Shown here one piece after another: positions 47,338 to 56,703 of a DNA stretch of 64,000 nt; the first letter of the stretch is position 1, and each line of letters starts with the position of its first letter. Origin of the DNA: Prolixibacteraceae bacterium UBA1413 (GTDB taxonomy: Bacteria; Bacteroidota; Bacteroidia; Bacteroidales; Prolixibacteraceae); assembly GCA_002304925.1 (NCBI GenBank), contig DBPT01000006.1, positions 248,001-312,000 on the forward strand, given 5' to 3'. Both the position numbers and the translations under genes were made by a program. The notes under the pieces are model-generated. The model worked only from the letters and a program-made list of their open reading frames with translations. It was not told where the DNA came from and did not search any database.

Positions 47338-47345
47338 TACTTTTG
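47338..47345 (+). promoter_or_regulatory. Candidate -7 box for the ECF sigma factor gene
   Basis: TACTTTTG matches TAnnTTTG and lies 20 bases before the ATG at 47366. The nearest TTTG (47319-47322) is only 15 bases upstream, shorter than the usual 19-21, so the match is partial. Confidence 0.35.
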
Positions 47346-47365
47346 TTTACATCTTCCGATCTGAG

Positions 47366-47947
47366 ATGGGAAATAACTTTCTGCTGGATAAGACGCTGAA
47401 GCAACTTGCCAATGATGATAAGAATGCATTGGAAAAGATTTTCAATTATTATTATCCGCGGCTTTACTGTTTTTCAAAGACACTCCTGAAACTGGATGAA
47501 GGGGTAGAGGATATCCTCCAGGAGGTATTTCTGAGAATCTACCAAAATCGCAAGAACATTAAGAGTACCGAAACCTTCCAATCCTATATTTTTACCATTA
47601 CCCGCAACCTATTGCTGAATGAACTCCGAAGCCGGCTGCATGAACATAAAGCCAAAGAAAAGATCTATCGGGAAAGTGTGGCCAGGGAGTATCTGTTGTC
47701 TGAAAAAATTGAGTTCCTCGAATTGCAGGAAAAACTTGAACAAATCATCGAAACGCTACCCGACAGGCGTCGGGAAATCTATCTTCTCAGTCGCAAGAAA
47801 GGTTTGTCGCATAAGGAGATAGCTGTAAAACTCGACCTCTCTGAAAAAACGGTTGAATACCACATTACGCAATCCTTGTCGGAAATTAAGAAAAAAATGA
47901 GAGAAATAGGATTGTTAGCCATGCTCTACTTTTATTTCTTTTTATAG
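47366..47947 (+). CDS. ECF-type RNA polymerase sigma factor (Bacteroides expansion family)
   Basis: 193 residues with sigma region 2 (~20-90, FQSYIFTITRNLLLNEL) and region 4 helix-turn-helix (~140-180, GLSHKEIAVKLDLSEKTVEYH). A hydrophobic C-terminal tail (LLAMLYFYFFL) is typical of this family. It should direct transcription of the SusC/D operon when released by the FecR-like protein encoded next. The 164-bp gap to fecR holds no recognisable element. Confidence 0.94.
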   Translation: MGNNFLLDKTLKQLANDDKNALEKIFNYYYPRLYCFSKTLLKLDEGVEDILQEVFLRIYQNRKNIKSTETFQSYIFTITRNLLLNELRSRLHEHKAKEKIYRESVAREYLLSEKIEFLELQEKLEQIIETLPDRRREIYLLSRKKGLSHKEIAVKLDLSEKTVEYHITQSLSEIKKKMREIGLLAMLYFYFFL

Positions 47948-48111
47948 TAGGAAGAGCGATCACTGCCTCATCGGAATACAATGAGAAGATGACCTTAAAT
48001 GCAAATCCTAATAATCAGTATCTCTTATCATGAATAAAAATTGGGGAAATTCTTTAAAAAAATGGAAGTTCCGCTAGGGATAGGAGGCGCTGCCGTGTAT
48101 TATAATCAAGA

Positions 48112-49092
48112 ATGGAAAAGTTATTCTCGAAATATCTGCACGCTGTTTGCACTCCTGAAGAGTTTCAGGAAATCACAAATTGGATCAAGCAAATAGGAAA
48201 TAATGACAAACTGTCGTCGTTGATGCATCAACATTGGGAGAATGTTGTTTTGCATGAACCGGGTCATGAGGTGAATCATACATTATGGCAAAAAATCAGA
48301 TCTGCCATTGATGAACAGGAAAACTCAGTTTTGCAGCGCAGGATCCAAAAATATAAATGGGGTTTACGGGCAGCCGCTATTCTGGTAAGCGCTTTAATAC
48401 TTGCCAACCTGCTCCTTGCGCCGCTTTTATTTCTTAATGAGAAAGGGGGTCAATCCATTTGTACGACAGTTCCGAATGGTGCGCGAACAAATCTCATCTT
48501 GCCTGATGGTTCAGAAGTCTGGTTGAACTCAGGGTCAACACTTTCCTATTCCACTGATTTTAGCAGTAACCGGGGTGTTGAGTTGGAAGGGGAAGCCTAT
48601 TTTAAGGTAACAAAGTCCAGTGCCCCTTTTAGGGTATCCACAACCTTTGGCCAGGTTGAAGTGACTGGTACTGCCTTTAATGTAAAAACACTCTCTTCTG
48701 AAAACGAGTTTGAGACTACGGTTGAGGAGGGGACAGTGATAGTTAAAAGTCCACGGGTACGCCGGGCCGCTGAATTAAAGACTGGGCAACATGCCCGTCT
48801 GAATGGCAGCCGTTGGAAATTGGCCAAGGTCGAGACTGACCTTTACACATCATGGAAAGATGGAAAAATTATCTTTCGCAATGAGAATCTTCCCAATGTG
48901 GCAAAACGACTGGAGCGATGGTATAATATCAGAATTGAACTGGATAACGATCCCCGGTTGCGAAAAATCAACTATACAGGAACCCTCGAAATGGAGTCAT
49001 TCAGCGAAGTGCTTGAGCTGTTAAAAGTGACCGACTCCATCGATTTTACTTATAACGACAAAACCAGGATTGTCAGGATAACACACCGGTAA
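48112..49092 (+). CDS. FecR-family anti-sigma factor
   Basis: 326 residues. Cytoplasmic N-terminal anti-sigma region (~1-83), one membrane helix (~85-107), periplasmic FecR domain (~120-215, NLILPDGSEVWLNSGS) and a C-terminal DUF4974-like domain. It relays ligand-bound status from the STN domain of the downstream SusC to the sigma factor encoded upstream. Confidence 0.93.
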   Translation: MEKLFSKYLHAVCTPEEFQEITNWIKQIGNNDKLSSLMHQHWENVVLHEPGHEVNHTLWQKIRSAIDEQENSVLQRRIQKYKWGLRAAAILVSALILANLLLAPLLFLNEKGGQSICTTVPNGARTNLILPDGSEVWLNSGSTLSYSTDFSSNRGVELEGEAYFKVTKSSAPFRVSTTFGQVEVTGTAFNVKTLSSENEFETTVEEGTVIVKSPRVRRAAELKTGQHARLNGSRWKLAKVETDLYTSWKDGKIIFRNENLPNVAKRLERWYNIRIELDNDPRLRKINYTGTLEMESFSEVLELLKVTDSIDFTYNDKTRIVRITHR

Positions 49093-49168
49093 AAAACGAA
49101 TTATTTACAGAAACCATGAACAAAACCAGAAAGTGCCTATGAGAATATCGCTGTCAGAGAAGGTTAAA

Positions 49169-49198
49169 AAGGGGCAGAAATAGCCGTTTCTACCCCTT
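49169..49198 (+). other. 12-bp stem-loop between fecR and SusC 2
   Basis: AAGGGGCAGAAA / TTTCTACCCCTT with one mismatch and a 6-base loop. No T run follows. It could be a terminator or an mRNA boundary separating the regulatory pair from the transport operon. Confidence 0.5.
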
Positions 49199-49243
49199 GA
49201 AAATGTGATTTAACACGCTAGTAATTAAACCAAAAATAAAAGT

Positions 49244-52200
49244 ATGAAAAAAAAATTAATCTGCTATGGAAGAATCCCCATAGCTAACCAAATTGCACTA
49301 AAAATGAGGGTAACAATCCTATTTGTTCTAATGGCTGTCCTGAGCGGATATGCTGTTGACACTTACTCCCAGTCAGCAAGGCTGACATTAAAAATGGAAA
49401 ACACGACAATCAGGGAAGTACTCAAGGCGATTGAGGATCAAAGTGAGTTCCGGTTCTTTTACAGTGGACAAGTCAACGTAGATGCCAAAACCTCCGTGAA
49501 TGTCAATGAAAAGAACATCACAGGAACCCTGGATGAGATATTTCAGGGCACCGGGATAAGTTACGTAGTTTACGGGCGTCAGATTGCCCTTTTTCCAAGG
49601 CTGGAAGCTGAATCCCCGTCAGGAGGCAAACAGCAACAGAATTCGGTTTCAGGGACCATCACCGACCATGCCGGAAATCCGCTGCCCGGTGTAACCGTTC
49701 TGATTAAAGGGACTAGCAACGGCACAGTTACCGATAACAATGGCAATTACGTTTTAACAAATATCCGGCCTTCCTCGATCCTGGTATTTTCATTCGTGGG
49801 GATGAAATCACAAGAAGTGGTTGTTGGGAATCAAACTGTCCTGAACATCCGACTTGAAGATGAAACGATCGGAATTGATGAAGTAGTGGCTATTGGGTAT
49901 GGCACCCGGCAGCGCAAAAGTATTACCGGATCGATTGACCAGATCAGTTCAGGTATATTTGAGGACAGGCCCGTCAGCAATACCATGCAGGCCTTGCAAG
50001 GTGCCTCAGCCAACCTTATTATCCAACAAAGAAACATGAACCCGAATGATAATAGCATAAGCATCAACATTCGCGGGGTCAGCACGATGGGGAATAACGA
50101 TCCTTTGATTGTAATTGATGGATTGATCTCAAGTACCAGCACGCTGAACAATTTGAATCCCAACGACATTGAAAAAATTTCGGTATTGAAGGATGCCGGA
50201 AGTGCCGCTATTTATGGCTCCAGGTCGGCAAATGGTGTCATCCTGGTCACCACCAGGCAGGGCTCAAAAGTGGGTAAACCTACTGTCAGGTTCAGTGGTT
50301 TGGTGGGTTATGAGAACCCCGACATTCTTTATCAACCGGTGCAGGGATGGCAGAACGCCATGTTGCGAAACGAAGCCAACATGAACATCGGTAGCGCTCC
50401 TGCATTCACCCCTCAAAAAATCCGTGATCTATATGATCACCAGGATGAGGAGTACTGGTATTTCAATGAAATAATGGTGAAAGGGCTGAAGCAGAACTAC
50501 AACATGAGTGTTTCGGGGGGAAACGAGAGTTCAACCTATATGGTTTCCCTGGGATACATGGATCAGGAAAGCAATTTTACCGGCAACTTCGGTCTGCAAC
50601 GTTACAATTTCCGTACGAACCTGACCACGGAGTACAAAAATTTCAAGTTATCCAGTGTTATGGCTTATAACCGCCGAAACGAGCGGACGATAGCCGGAGG
50701 TACCGGTAATATCATCATTAACTCAACCCGTATCCCACCCTATTACTATTACAAGTTCACGCAGGACGGCAAATACCTTGTAAATGATGTAATTGGCGAT
50801 GACAATACCATGGCCAAACTTAAAGAGGGAGGCCATGAGGATAAAGACGAGGATAATTTCGTCGGAAGTTTAAACCTCGACTATAGAATTTTTAATGGGC
50901 TGACCGCAAAGGGACTGGTCGGACTGGACCTGACCCAGCATCACCGCTATCGCAGGGATATTAAAGTTCCCCTTTATTCTTCAGCCGATCTGGAGAATCC
51001 GGTGGTCTACATCAATCCGAATTCCCTGACAGAAGACTACAACAACAAAAGACATACTATAAGCACCCAGTTCTTCCTCGATTTTGATCGCACCTTTAAT
51101 TCCGACCACAATGTCACCGGATTGATCGGTGTTTCGAATGAATCTTACACGTTTAAAGCCAGTCGCATTGCCTGGGAATACACCGATGATGACTTGGGGC
51201 TTCCTACTACTGACGCTTCAAAACAGAGTACCGGTAACCATAACTCTAATGCAGCTACCGACCAGACCAGCATTTCCTCTCTTTTTGGTAGAGCAGGGTA
51301 CAATTATGCCGACAAATACTATACTGACCTTTCGTTCCGCTATGATGGCTCCTCTAAATTCGCGAAGGACTACCGCTGGGGATTTTTCCCATCCTTTTCT
51401 GCTGCATGGCGGATTTCGGAAGAGAATTTTATGGGAAATTACAAGACGAATGTGGGAGATTTGAAACTGCGTACATCCTATGGGGTTTTAGGGAACCAAA
51501 ATGTAGACAACTATTCCTATCAGACTGTTTACCAGATGTACACCAATTCCTATGTTTTTAACAACCTGCCGGTACCGGGTACCGGGTACACTTATGGAAA
51601 TCCATTTCTGACCTGGGAAAAATCTGCAAATTTCAACTTCGGAATTGATGCTACTTTCCTGAAGAACAACCTTTTCGTGTCGTTGGATTATTTCAGAAAA
51701 AAAACCTGGGATATTCTTTTAACACCGGAAGTCTCCTCTGTCTTCGGGAGTTCAGCCGCTAAGGAAAATGCCGGAACCATGCAAAACCGCGGTTGGGAGG
51801 CAACAATCAACTATAAACTCAAATCAGGTGATTTCAGTCATAATTTTAATCTGAATATCTCGGATACCAAAAATGAAGTTACCGATTTTGGCGGGAAAGA
51901 GCGTATTGACCAGACCGACCAGCTTTACAAGCTCATCCGGGAAGGTGAAGCCCTGGGATCCTATTTCGGCTATAAAACCGACGGATTATTCCAGAGTTAT
52001 GATGAAATTGCCAACAGCGCCCTTCCTCTTGGCGCTTCAGTTCATCCGGGAGATGTTAAATATGTGGATACTTATAAAGATGGGGTGATCGATGAAAAGG
52101 ACCGCACGGTACTCGGAAACGCATTCCCCAGATACACCTTCGGATTCATCTACGATTTAACCTATAATAACTTCGACTTCAACGTTCTCATTCAAGGTGT

Positions 52201-52657
52201 CGGAAAACGTGACATGTATGTACGGGGTGAACTGGTGGAACCCTTCCATTCCAATTACTCCTATGCTATTTACAAGCACCAGCTTGATTTCTGGACACCC
52301 ACAAATCCTGAAGCAAAATGGCCCCGGCTGGTAGCCCCCGGATCGCCTTCCAGCGCGAACAACTGGGGAAAGGCAGGCACCGATATTTATCTTTTAGACG
52401 GAGCTTACCTGCGTGTAAAAAACATCCAACTGGGATATTCCATACCGAGACAATTCACTTCTAAATTCGGCGTTCAGAAATTGCGTATCAGCGTGAATGC
52501 ACAGAACGCATTGACGCTGTCGAAAAACTCTTTTATCGATCCTGAGTCTTCAGAATTCGGTAATAACATGGGTGGCATTGGTGGTGTTGGTGCAAACAGC
52601 GCCCGTAACTATCCTACTTTGGTATATTATGGATTCGGATTGGATTTAGAATTTTAA
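49244..52657 (+). CDS. SusC/RagA-family TonB-dependent transducer with STN domain (pair 2)
   Basis: 1137 residues. Long signal region to ~42, then an STN domain (~46-118, ARLTLKMENTTIREVLKAI). This is the part that contacts FecR, so the protein both imports and signals. Carboxypeptidase-regulatory-like domain (~133-215, VSGTITDHAGNPLPGV), plug (IDEVVAIGYGTRQRKSITGS) and barrel follow. SusD begins 13 bases after the stop. With the flanking genes the expected cargo is an alpha-mannan oligosaccharide. Confidence 0.95.
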   Translation: MKKKLICYGRIPIANQIALKMRVTILFVLMAVLSGYAVDTYSQSARLTLKMENTTIREVLKAIEDQSEFRFFYSGQVNVDAKTSVNVNEKNITGTLDEIFQGTGISYVVYGRQIALFPRLEAESPSGGKQQQNSVSGTITDHAGNPLPGVTVLIKGTSNGTVTDNNGNYVLTNIRPSSILVFSFVGMKSQEVVVGNQTVLNIRLEDETIGIDEVVAIGYGTRQRKSITGSIDQISSGIFEDRPVSNTMQALQGASANLIIQQRNMNPNDNSISINIRGVSTMGNNDPLIVIDGLISSTSTLNNLNPNDIEKISVLKDAGSAAIYGSRSANGVILVTTRQGSKVGKPTVRFSGLVGYENPDILYQPVQGWQNAMLRNEANMNIGSAPAFTPQKIRDLYDHQDEEYWYFNEIMVKGLKQNYNMSVSGGNESSTYMVSLGYMDQESNFTGNFGLQRYNFRTNLTTEYKNFKLSSVMAYNRRNERTIAGGTGNIIINSTRIPPYYYYKFTQDGKYLVNDVIGDDNTMAKLKEGGHEDKDEDNFVGSLNLDYRIFNGLTAKGLVGLDLTQHHRYRRDIKVPLYSSADLENPVVYINPNSLTEDYNNKRHTISTQFFLDFDRTFNSDHNVTGLIGVSNESYTFKASRIAWEYTDDDLGLPTTDASKQSTGNHNSNAATDQTSISSLFGRAGYNYADKYYTDLSFRYDGSSKFAKDYRWGFFPSFSAAWRISEENFMGNYKTNVGDLKLRTSYGVLGNQNVDNYSYQTVYQMYTNSYVFNNLPVPGTGYTYGNPFLTWEKSANFNFGIDATFLKNNLFVSLDYFRKKTWDILLTPEVSSVFGSSAAKENAGTMQNRGWEATINYKLKSGDFSHNFNLNISDTKNEVTDFGGKERIDQTDQLYKLIREGEALGSYFGYKTDGLFQSYDEIANSALPLGASVHPGDVKYVDTYKDGVIDEKDRTVLGNAFPRYTFGFIYDLTYNNFDFNVLIQGVGKRDMYVRGELVEPFHSNYSYAIYKHQLDFWTPTNPEAKWPRLVAPGSPSSANNWGKAGTDIYLLDGAYLRVKNIQLGYSIPRQFTSKFGVQKLRISVNAQNALTLSKNSFIDPESSEFGNNMGGIGGVGANSARNYPTLVYYGFGLDLEF

Positions 52658-52670
52658 AAAGGTTGATATT

Positions 52671-54290
52671 ATGAAAAAAGGATTCTTTAAATACTATATC
52701 GGGATTTTCAGCCTGATCCTCGTGGTGCTTCCCTCATGTAACGAATTGGATTTAGCGCCTACGAACAAATTCACTGACCTAAATTACTGGACCTCACCCG
52801 AAAAAGCTTCGGCCGTCCTGAGTATGGCTTATAGTCAGATGTTCGGAGCCAATTATTTCTTTGCAAATGAAAGACTCTCTGATAACCTATATGAAGGCAG
52901 GGGAAATACGGATGAGAAAATCATTACCTCCGGACAGGCTGATGCCGCCCTGGGTCGCTTTGCCAACGAATGGAGAAACTGTTATGAAGGCATTAAAACA
53001 TGTCATACTTTCCTGGAAAACATAGACAGGGTTGGAGGCCTGGATGAAACATTAAAGGGAAGAATGATAGCTGAAGCCCGGTTTATCAGAGCCTCCCTGT
53101 TTTTCAGACTAACCACTCATTATGGAGATGTTCCCCTGTTTAAAGCAAACCTGTCATTACAGGAAGCCAATACCATTGCCCGTACTCCAAAAGCCGATGT
53201 GATAGACTTCGTCAGAAAGGAATTGAATGAGATTGTGACAATATTACCTACCAGACAACACTATTCAGCCTCCGATAATGGCAGGATTACCAAAGGAGCC
53301 GTCATGATGCTGCTGGCGCGTACCTACTTATATGAAAACGACTGGGCTAATGTAGCTTCAGTAAGTGAAAAAATCATGAATGGCGAATACGGACAGTATG
53401 CCTTGTTTCCGAGTTATCCAGGGCTTTTCTTACCCGAAAATGAGTACAACAGTGAAGTCATTCTTGACATGGGATACACTCTCAACCTCCGAACCTGGGG
53501 CGAGTTTTATGATGCAATCCCAATTTCGGTAGGAGGGCGCATCAATGCATTTGCCCCAACCCAGGAACTGGTCGACGATTACATTATGAAAAACGGGAAA
53601 GCCATCCACGAAACGGGCTCCGGTTACAATGAAGATAATCCTTACAGCAACCGGGACCCACGCTTTGCCGCAACCATTGTTTATCACGAATATAAATGGA
53701 TAAAAGGTAACGGCACCTCCTCGACGATTTACATCAAACCCGGTTCTTCAAAAGAGGCAGGGGCTTCCAATCTGGATGAATACGCCGGGCCGGGACAGAA
53801 CTCCACGGGAACGGGTTATTACCTTAGGAAGTATTTCGATCCGACGGCTCCGGCCAGTCTTCAGGCAGGATTGAATCTCATCCTTATGAGGTATGCCGAT
53901 GTTTTGCTCATGTATGCAGAAGCTAAAAATGAATTGGGACAGATGAATGAAGAGATCTGGAACAAAACCATCAAGCCGATCAGGCAGCGTGCCGGATTTA
54001 CCGATGCTTCTGCATTGAACTATCCCGGTACTGACCTCCGGAATATCATCAGGCGGGAGCGCCGATGTGAATTGGCTGTGGAAGGCTTGAGACTTTTCGA
54101 CATCCGCCGTTGGAAAACTATTGAAACCGTCATGAACGGCAATCCTCATGGCGCCAAGTTCGCAGCCAATAATACCCAGTTGATCCAACTGGATATGAGA
54201 AGGTTTAACAAGGACAGGGATTATCTGTTCGCAGTTCCCCAGTCCCAAAGGGATATCAATCCGAATCTCACGCAAAACAATGGGTATTAA
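52671..54290 (+). CDS. SusD/RagB-family surface lipoprotein (pair 2)
   Basis: 539 residues, lipobox LPSC (Cys23). SusD helices visible in EARFIRASLFFRL, the LMRYADVLLMYAEAKNE segment and the C-terminal RRERRCELAVEGLRLFDIRRW motif. Partner of the SusC upstream; binds glycan at the cell surface. Confidence 0.95.
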   Translation: MKKGFFKYYIGIFSLILVVLPSCNELDLAPTNKFTDLNYWTSPEKASAVLSMAYSQMFGANYFFANERLSDNLYEGRGNTDEKIITSGQADAALGRFANEWRNCYEGIKTCHTFLENIDRVGGLDETLKGRMIAEARFIRASLFFRLTTHYGDVPLFKANLSLQEANTIARTPKADVIDFVRKELNEIVTILPTRQHYSASDNGRITKGAVMMLLARTYLYENDWANVASVSEKIMNGEYGQYALFPSYPGLFLPENEYNSEVILDMGYTLNLRTWGEFYDAIPISVGGRINAFAPTQELVDDYIMKNGKAIHETGSGYNEDNPYSNRDPRFAATIVYHEYKWIKGNGTSSTIYIKPGSSKEAGASNLDEYAGPGQNSTGTGYYLRKYFDPTAPASLQAGLNLILMRYADVLLMYAEAKNELGQMNEEIWNKTIKPIRQRAGFTDASALNYPGTDLRNIIRRERRCELAVEGLRLFDIRRWKTIETVMNGNPHGAKFAANNTQLIQLDMRRFNKDRDYLFAVPQSQRDINPNLTQNNGY

Positions 54291-54333
54291 TTATTATGTG
54301 GTTTCAACGTATCAATTTATAAATTGTATAATT

Positions 54334-55458
54334 ATGAAAACAATAGGTCCTAAAATAATCCTGCTGATATCTCTGATTCTTGCTTTTTTTGCCTGCAGTG
54401 ATGATGGGGAAGTCAGAGATATTGGCGTGACTCCGGTAAAAAAACTATATGAACCGGATAATGGGAAAGCGGTTGTATTACAATCTTCCGCTTCGGCAAT
54501 TTTGTATTTTGAATGGGAACCTGCCAGAGCTGAAAACAGTGGAACCGTTTTATATGAAGTAGTGTTTGACAAAGCCGATGGCAACTTCTCCAATCCGATT
54601 TATACTACGGCTTCCGGGAATAACGGCGGAGCTAATCATGCCATGATTTCCCACAAAGTAATGAATAGAATTGCTGCATTGGCAGGGATCGAATCTTCGG
54701 CAAAAGGTACCATTAAATGGACTGTTTACTCTTCAAAAGGTATAGATCCCGTAAAAGCGGAGGAAGAGCGCATGCTGACAGTAACGCGTTTGGCCGGCTT
54801 AGCTGATATTCCCAACCAACTCTATATTACTGGAGCAGGAACAGAAGCTGGAGGAGAACTCAGCAATGCACTGATCATGAAGAAGATTACCGATGGGGAA
54901 TTTGAAATCTATACCAAATTAACTGCCGGTCAGCCCTTCAAGTTTGTCAGTTCTAACACAGGTTCACCCGTTGAGTACTCCCTGAGTGGGGAAAAAGTTG
55001 TTGAAAAAGGAACTTCTACCGTGACAAAAACAGGTATTTACAAATACTATATCGATTTTAACATTGGTGCGTTTACTACCAAGGAGGTCACCAAAGTGAA
55101 CCTGTTCCTTAATTGGTCGCAGCGAAAAATTGAATTGCCCTATAAAGGATTTGGAATATGGGAATTGACCAACCACACCATTACCGGCCTTTCTGGGAAT
55201 GACAACAATGACGACCGGTATAAATTCAGAATGGAAAGTTCCAAGGGAGAAACCGAGTGGAGGGCAATCAATAATGACAGCAAACCTACCGGAAATGATG
55301 CCTATTACTACATGGTGGAAAAAACCAATGTGGAACAGTGGACCAACAACCAGATCTGGAAAAATCCATCCACAACTGGGTGGAATGACAAAACTTATGA
55401 TATCATGTTCTCATTGAATCCCAAAAATGAGTACACCCACAATTTAGTTATAAAATAA
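54334..55458 (+). CDS. SusE/SusF-like surface glycan-binding lipoprotein, first copy
   Basis: 374 residues from the ATG at 54334; lipobox FFAC. N-terminal SusE-type immunoglobulin-like domain (AVVLQSSASAILYFEWEPA) then starch/glycan-binding-like beta domains. It ends with TAATG, overlapping an ATG of the second copy by one base. Likely a non-catalytic mannan binder. Confidence 0.85.
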   Translation: MKTIGPKIILLISLILAFFACSDDGEVRDIGVTPVKKLYEPDNGKAVVLQSSASAILYFEWEPARAENSGTVLYEVVFDKADGNFSNPIYTTASGNNGGANHAMISHKVMNRIAALAGIESSAKGTIKWTVYSSKGIDPVKAEEERMLTVTRLAGLADIPNQLYITGAGTEAGGELSNALIMKKITDGEFEIYTKLTAGQPFKFVSSNTGSPVEYSLSGEKVVEKGTSTVTKTGIYKYYIDFNIGAFTTKEVTKVNLFLNWSQRKIELPYKGFGIWELTNHTITGLSGNDNNDDRYKFRMESSKGETEWRAINNDSKPTGNDAYYYMVEKTNVEQWTNNQIWKNPSTTGWNDKTYDIMFSLNPKNEYTHNLVIK

Positions 55459-55472
55459 TGAGGATAAATATT

Positions 55473-56612
55473 ATGAAGAATATACTAATAAAAACAGGCT
55501 GTTTAGCTGCGTTGGTTTTAATACTGATGGCATGCAACGACACGATGGGCGACCCCGACTACCGGTTAACAGAGGTTAAAGCGCTAATTGAACCTGCCAA
55601 TGGCAAGACCATCAAGCTGGAGCCTTTGCCTTCAGCCTCTGTATATTTCGAGTGGGAATACATTGAGGTGGAAAAGGGGGGTACTGCTGTTTACCAGATA
55701 GCTTTTGACAAACCTGACGGGGATTTTTCAGATCCCGTGTACATGGTTAATTCCGGGAACAACGGTTTTAACAACCATGTTACCCTGTCACATAAACAAC
55801 TGAACAAGATTGCCGGAATGGCCGGAATTTTCCCATCAGAGACAGGTTCGGTTAAATGGACGGTATTCTCTTCAAAGGGCACAAAAGCCATGAAGGCAGC
55901 TTCGGAAAACACCATCACAATTACGCGCCTGGCAGGCTTTGAAGAAGTGCCCATCGATGTGTATGTTACAGGAGAAGGTTCCGAAGGGGGCGCTGACCTT
56001 TCAAAAGCTCAAAAGATGAAGGCCGTTGCTGGTGGCGAATTTGAAGTCTATACTAAATTAAAAGCCAACAGCCCCTATTATTTTACAGACAGTCGCAGCG
56101 GCACTCCCCGGAAATTTTACACGGCCGATGGACTGGTCAAGGAAAACGGATCCTCGAAGGTACCAACTGAAGGTATTTACAGGATAACCCTCGATTTCAA
56201 TACCGGGGCCAGCACGTATACCCTGGTGCTTGGAATCGGATTCTATTTCAGTCCCGCCGGGAGTCTACTGTTTGAATTACCCTACAAGGGAAATGGAATA
56301 TTCCAGGCCAAAGAAACGGTCACCTTTAAACAAGAAGGCTGGGGAAGAGATGAACGCTATAAATTCAGAATGTTCGTCAAAGAGAATGGCGGAGCAGGGG
56401 AAATGAAGGAACTGGAATGGGGTACTTTAAACCAGACTGATTCCCGCCCGACACCGACTACCGCGGAATCTTACTACTACCTCAAATTACTGACAAATCT
56501 GACACAATGGGATAACAAGTGGAAGTTAATGGGAGATTTCGACGGCGTTCCTGCAGTTTACACCATTTATCTTCAGGCTGATAAACCCTATACACACTCC
56601 GTAACCAAATAA
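55473..56612 (+). CDS. SusE/SusF-like surface glycan-binding lipoprotein, second copy
   Basis: 379 residues from the ATG at 55473 (MKNILIKTGC); an in-frame ATG at 55458 overlaps the previous stop by one base and adds five residues. Lipobox LMAC. Clear paralogue of the preceding protein: both share a KTIKLEPLPSASVYFEWE-like start, a TGSVKWTVFSSKG-like segment and an ITRLAGF-like joint. Tandem SusE/F-type binders are common in PULs for large branched glycans. Confidence 0.85.
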   Translation: MKNILIKTGCLAALVLILMACNDTMGDPDYRLTEVKALIEPANGKTIKLEPLPSASVYFEWEYIEVEKGGTAVYQIAFDKPDGDFSDPVYMVNSGNNGFNNHVTLSHKQLNKIAGMAGIFPSETGSVKWTVFSSKGTKAMKAASENTITITRLAGFEEVPIDVYVTGEGSEGGADLSKAQKMKAVAGGEFEVYTKLKANSPYYFTDSRSGTPRKFYTADGLVKENGSSKVPTEGIYRITLDFNTGASTYTLVLGIGFYFSPAGSLLFELPYKGNGIFQAKETVTFKQEGWGRDERYKFRMFVKENGGAGEMKELEWGTLNQTDSRPTPTTAESYYYLKLLTNLTQWDNKWKLMGDFDGVPAVYTIYLQADKPYTHSVTK

Positions 56613-56634
56613 TGCCGGCCTGAGTAAAACTATA

Positions 56635-56672
56635 AAGAGATAAGAGTTCGGAATTATGAACTCTTATCTCTT
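56635..56672 (+). other. 15-bp perfect stem-loop between the SusE/F genes and GH76
   Basis: AAGAGATAAGAGTTC (56635-56649) and GAACTCTTATCTCTT (56658-56672) with an 8-base loop. No T run follows. Its position suggests an attenuator or mRNA-processing/stability element that sets GH76/GH92 levels below SusCDEF. It also covers an upstream in-frame ATG at 56656, which argues for the later GH76 start. Confidence 0.65.
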
Positions 56673-56703
56673 ATTCTCCAATCAATTTTCAAAGACCTAT
56701 CAC

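Noticed and set aside
47948..48111. Small ORF or RNA between the sigma and anti-sigma genes
   Set aside because: Only a 15-codon frame and no stable fold visible.
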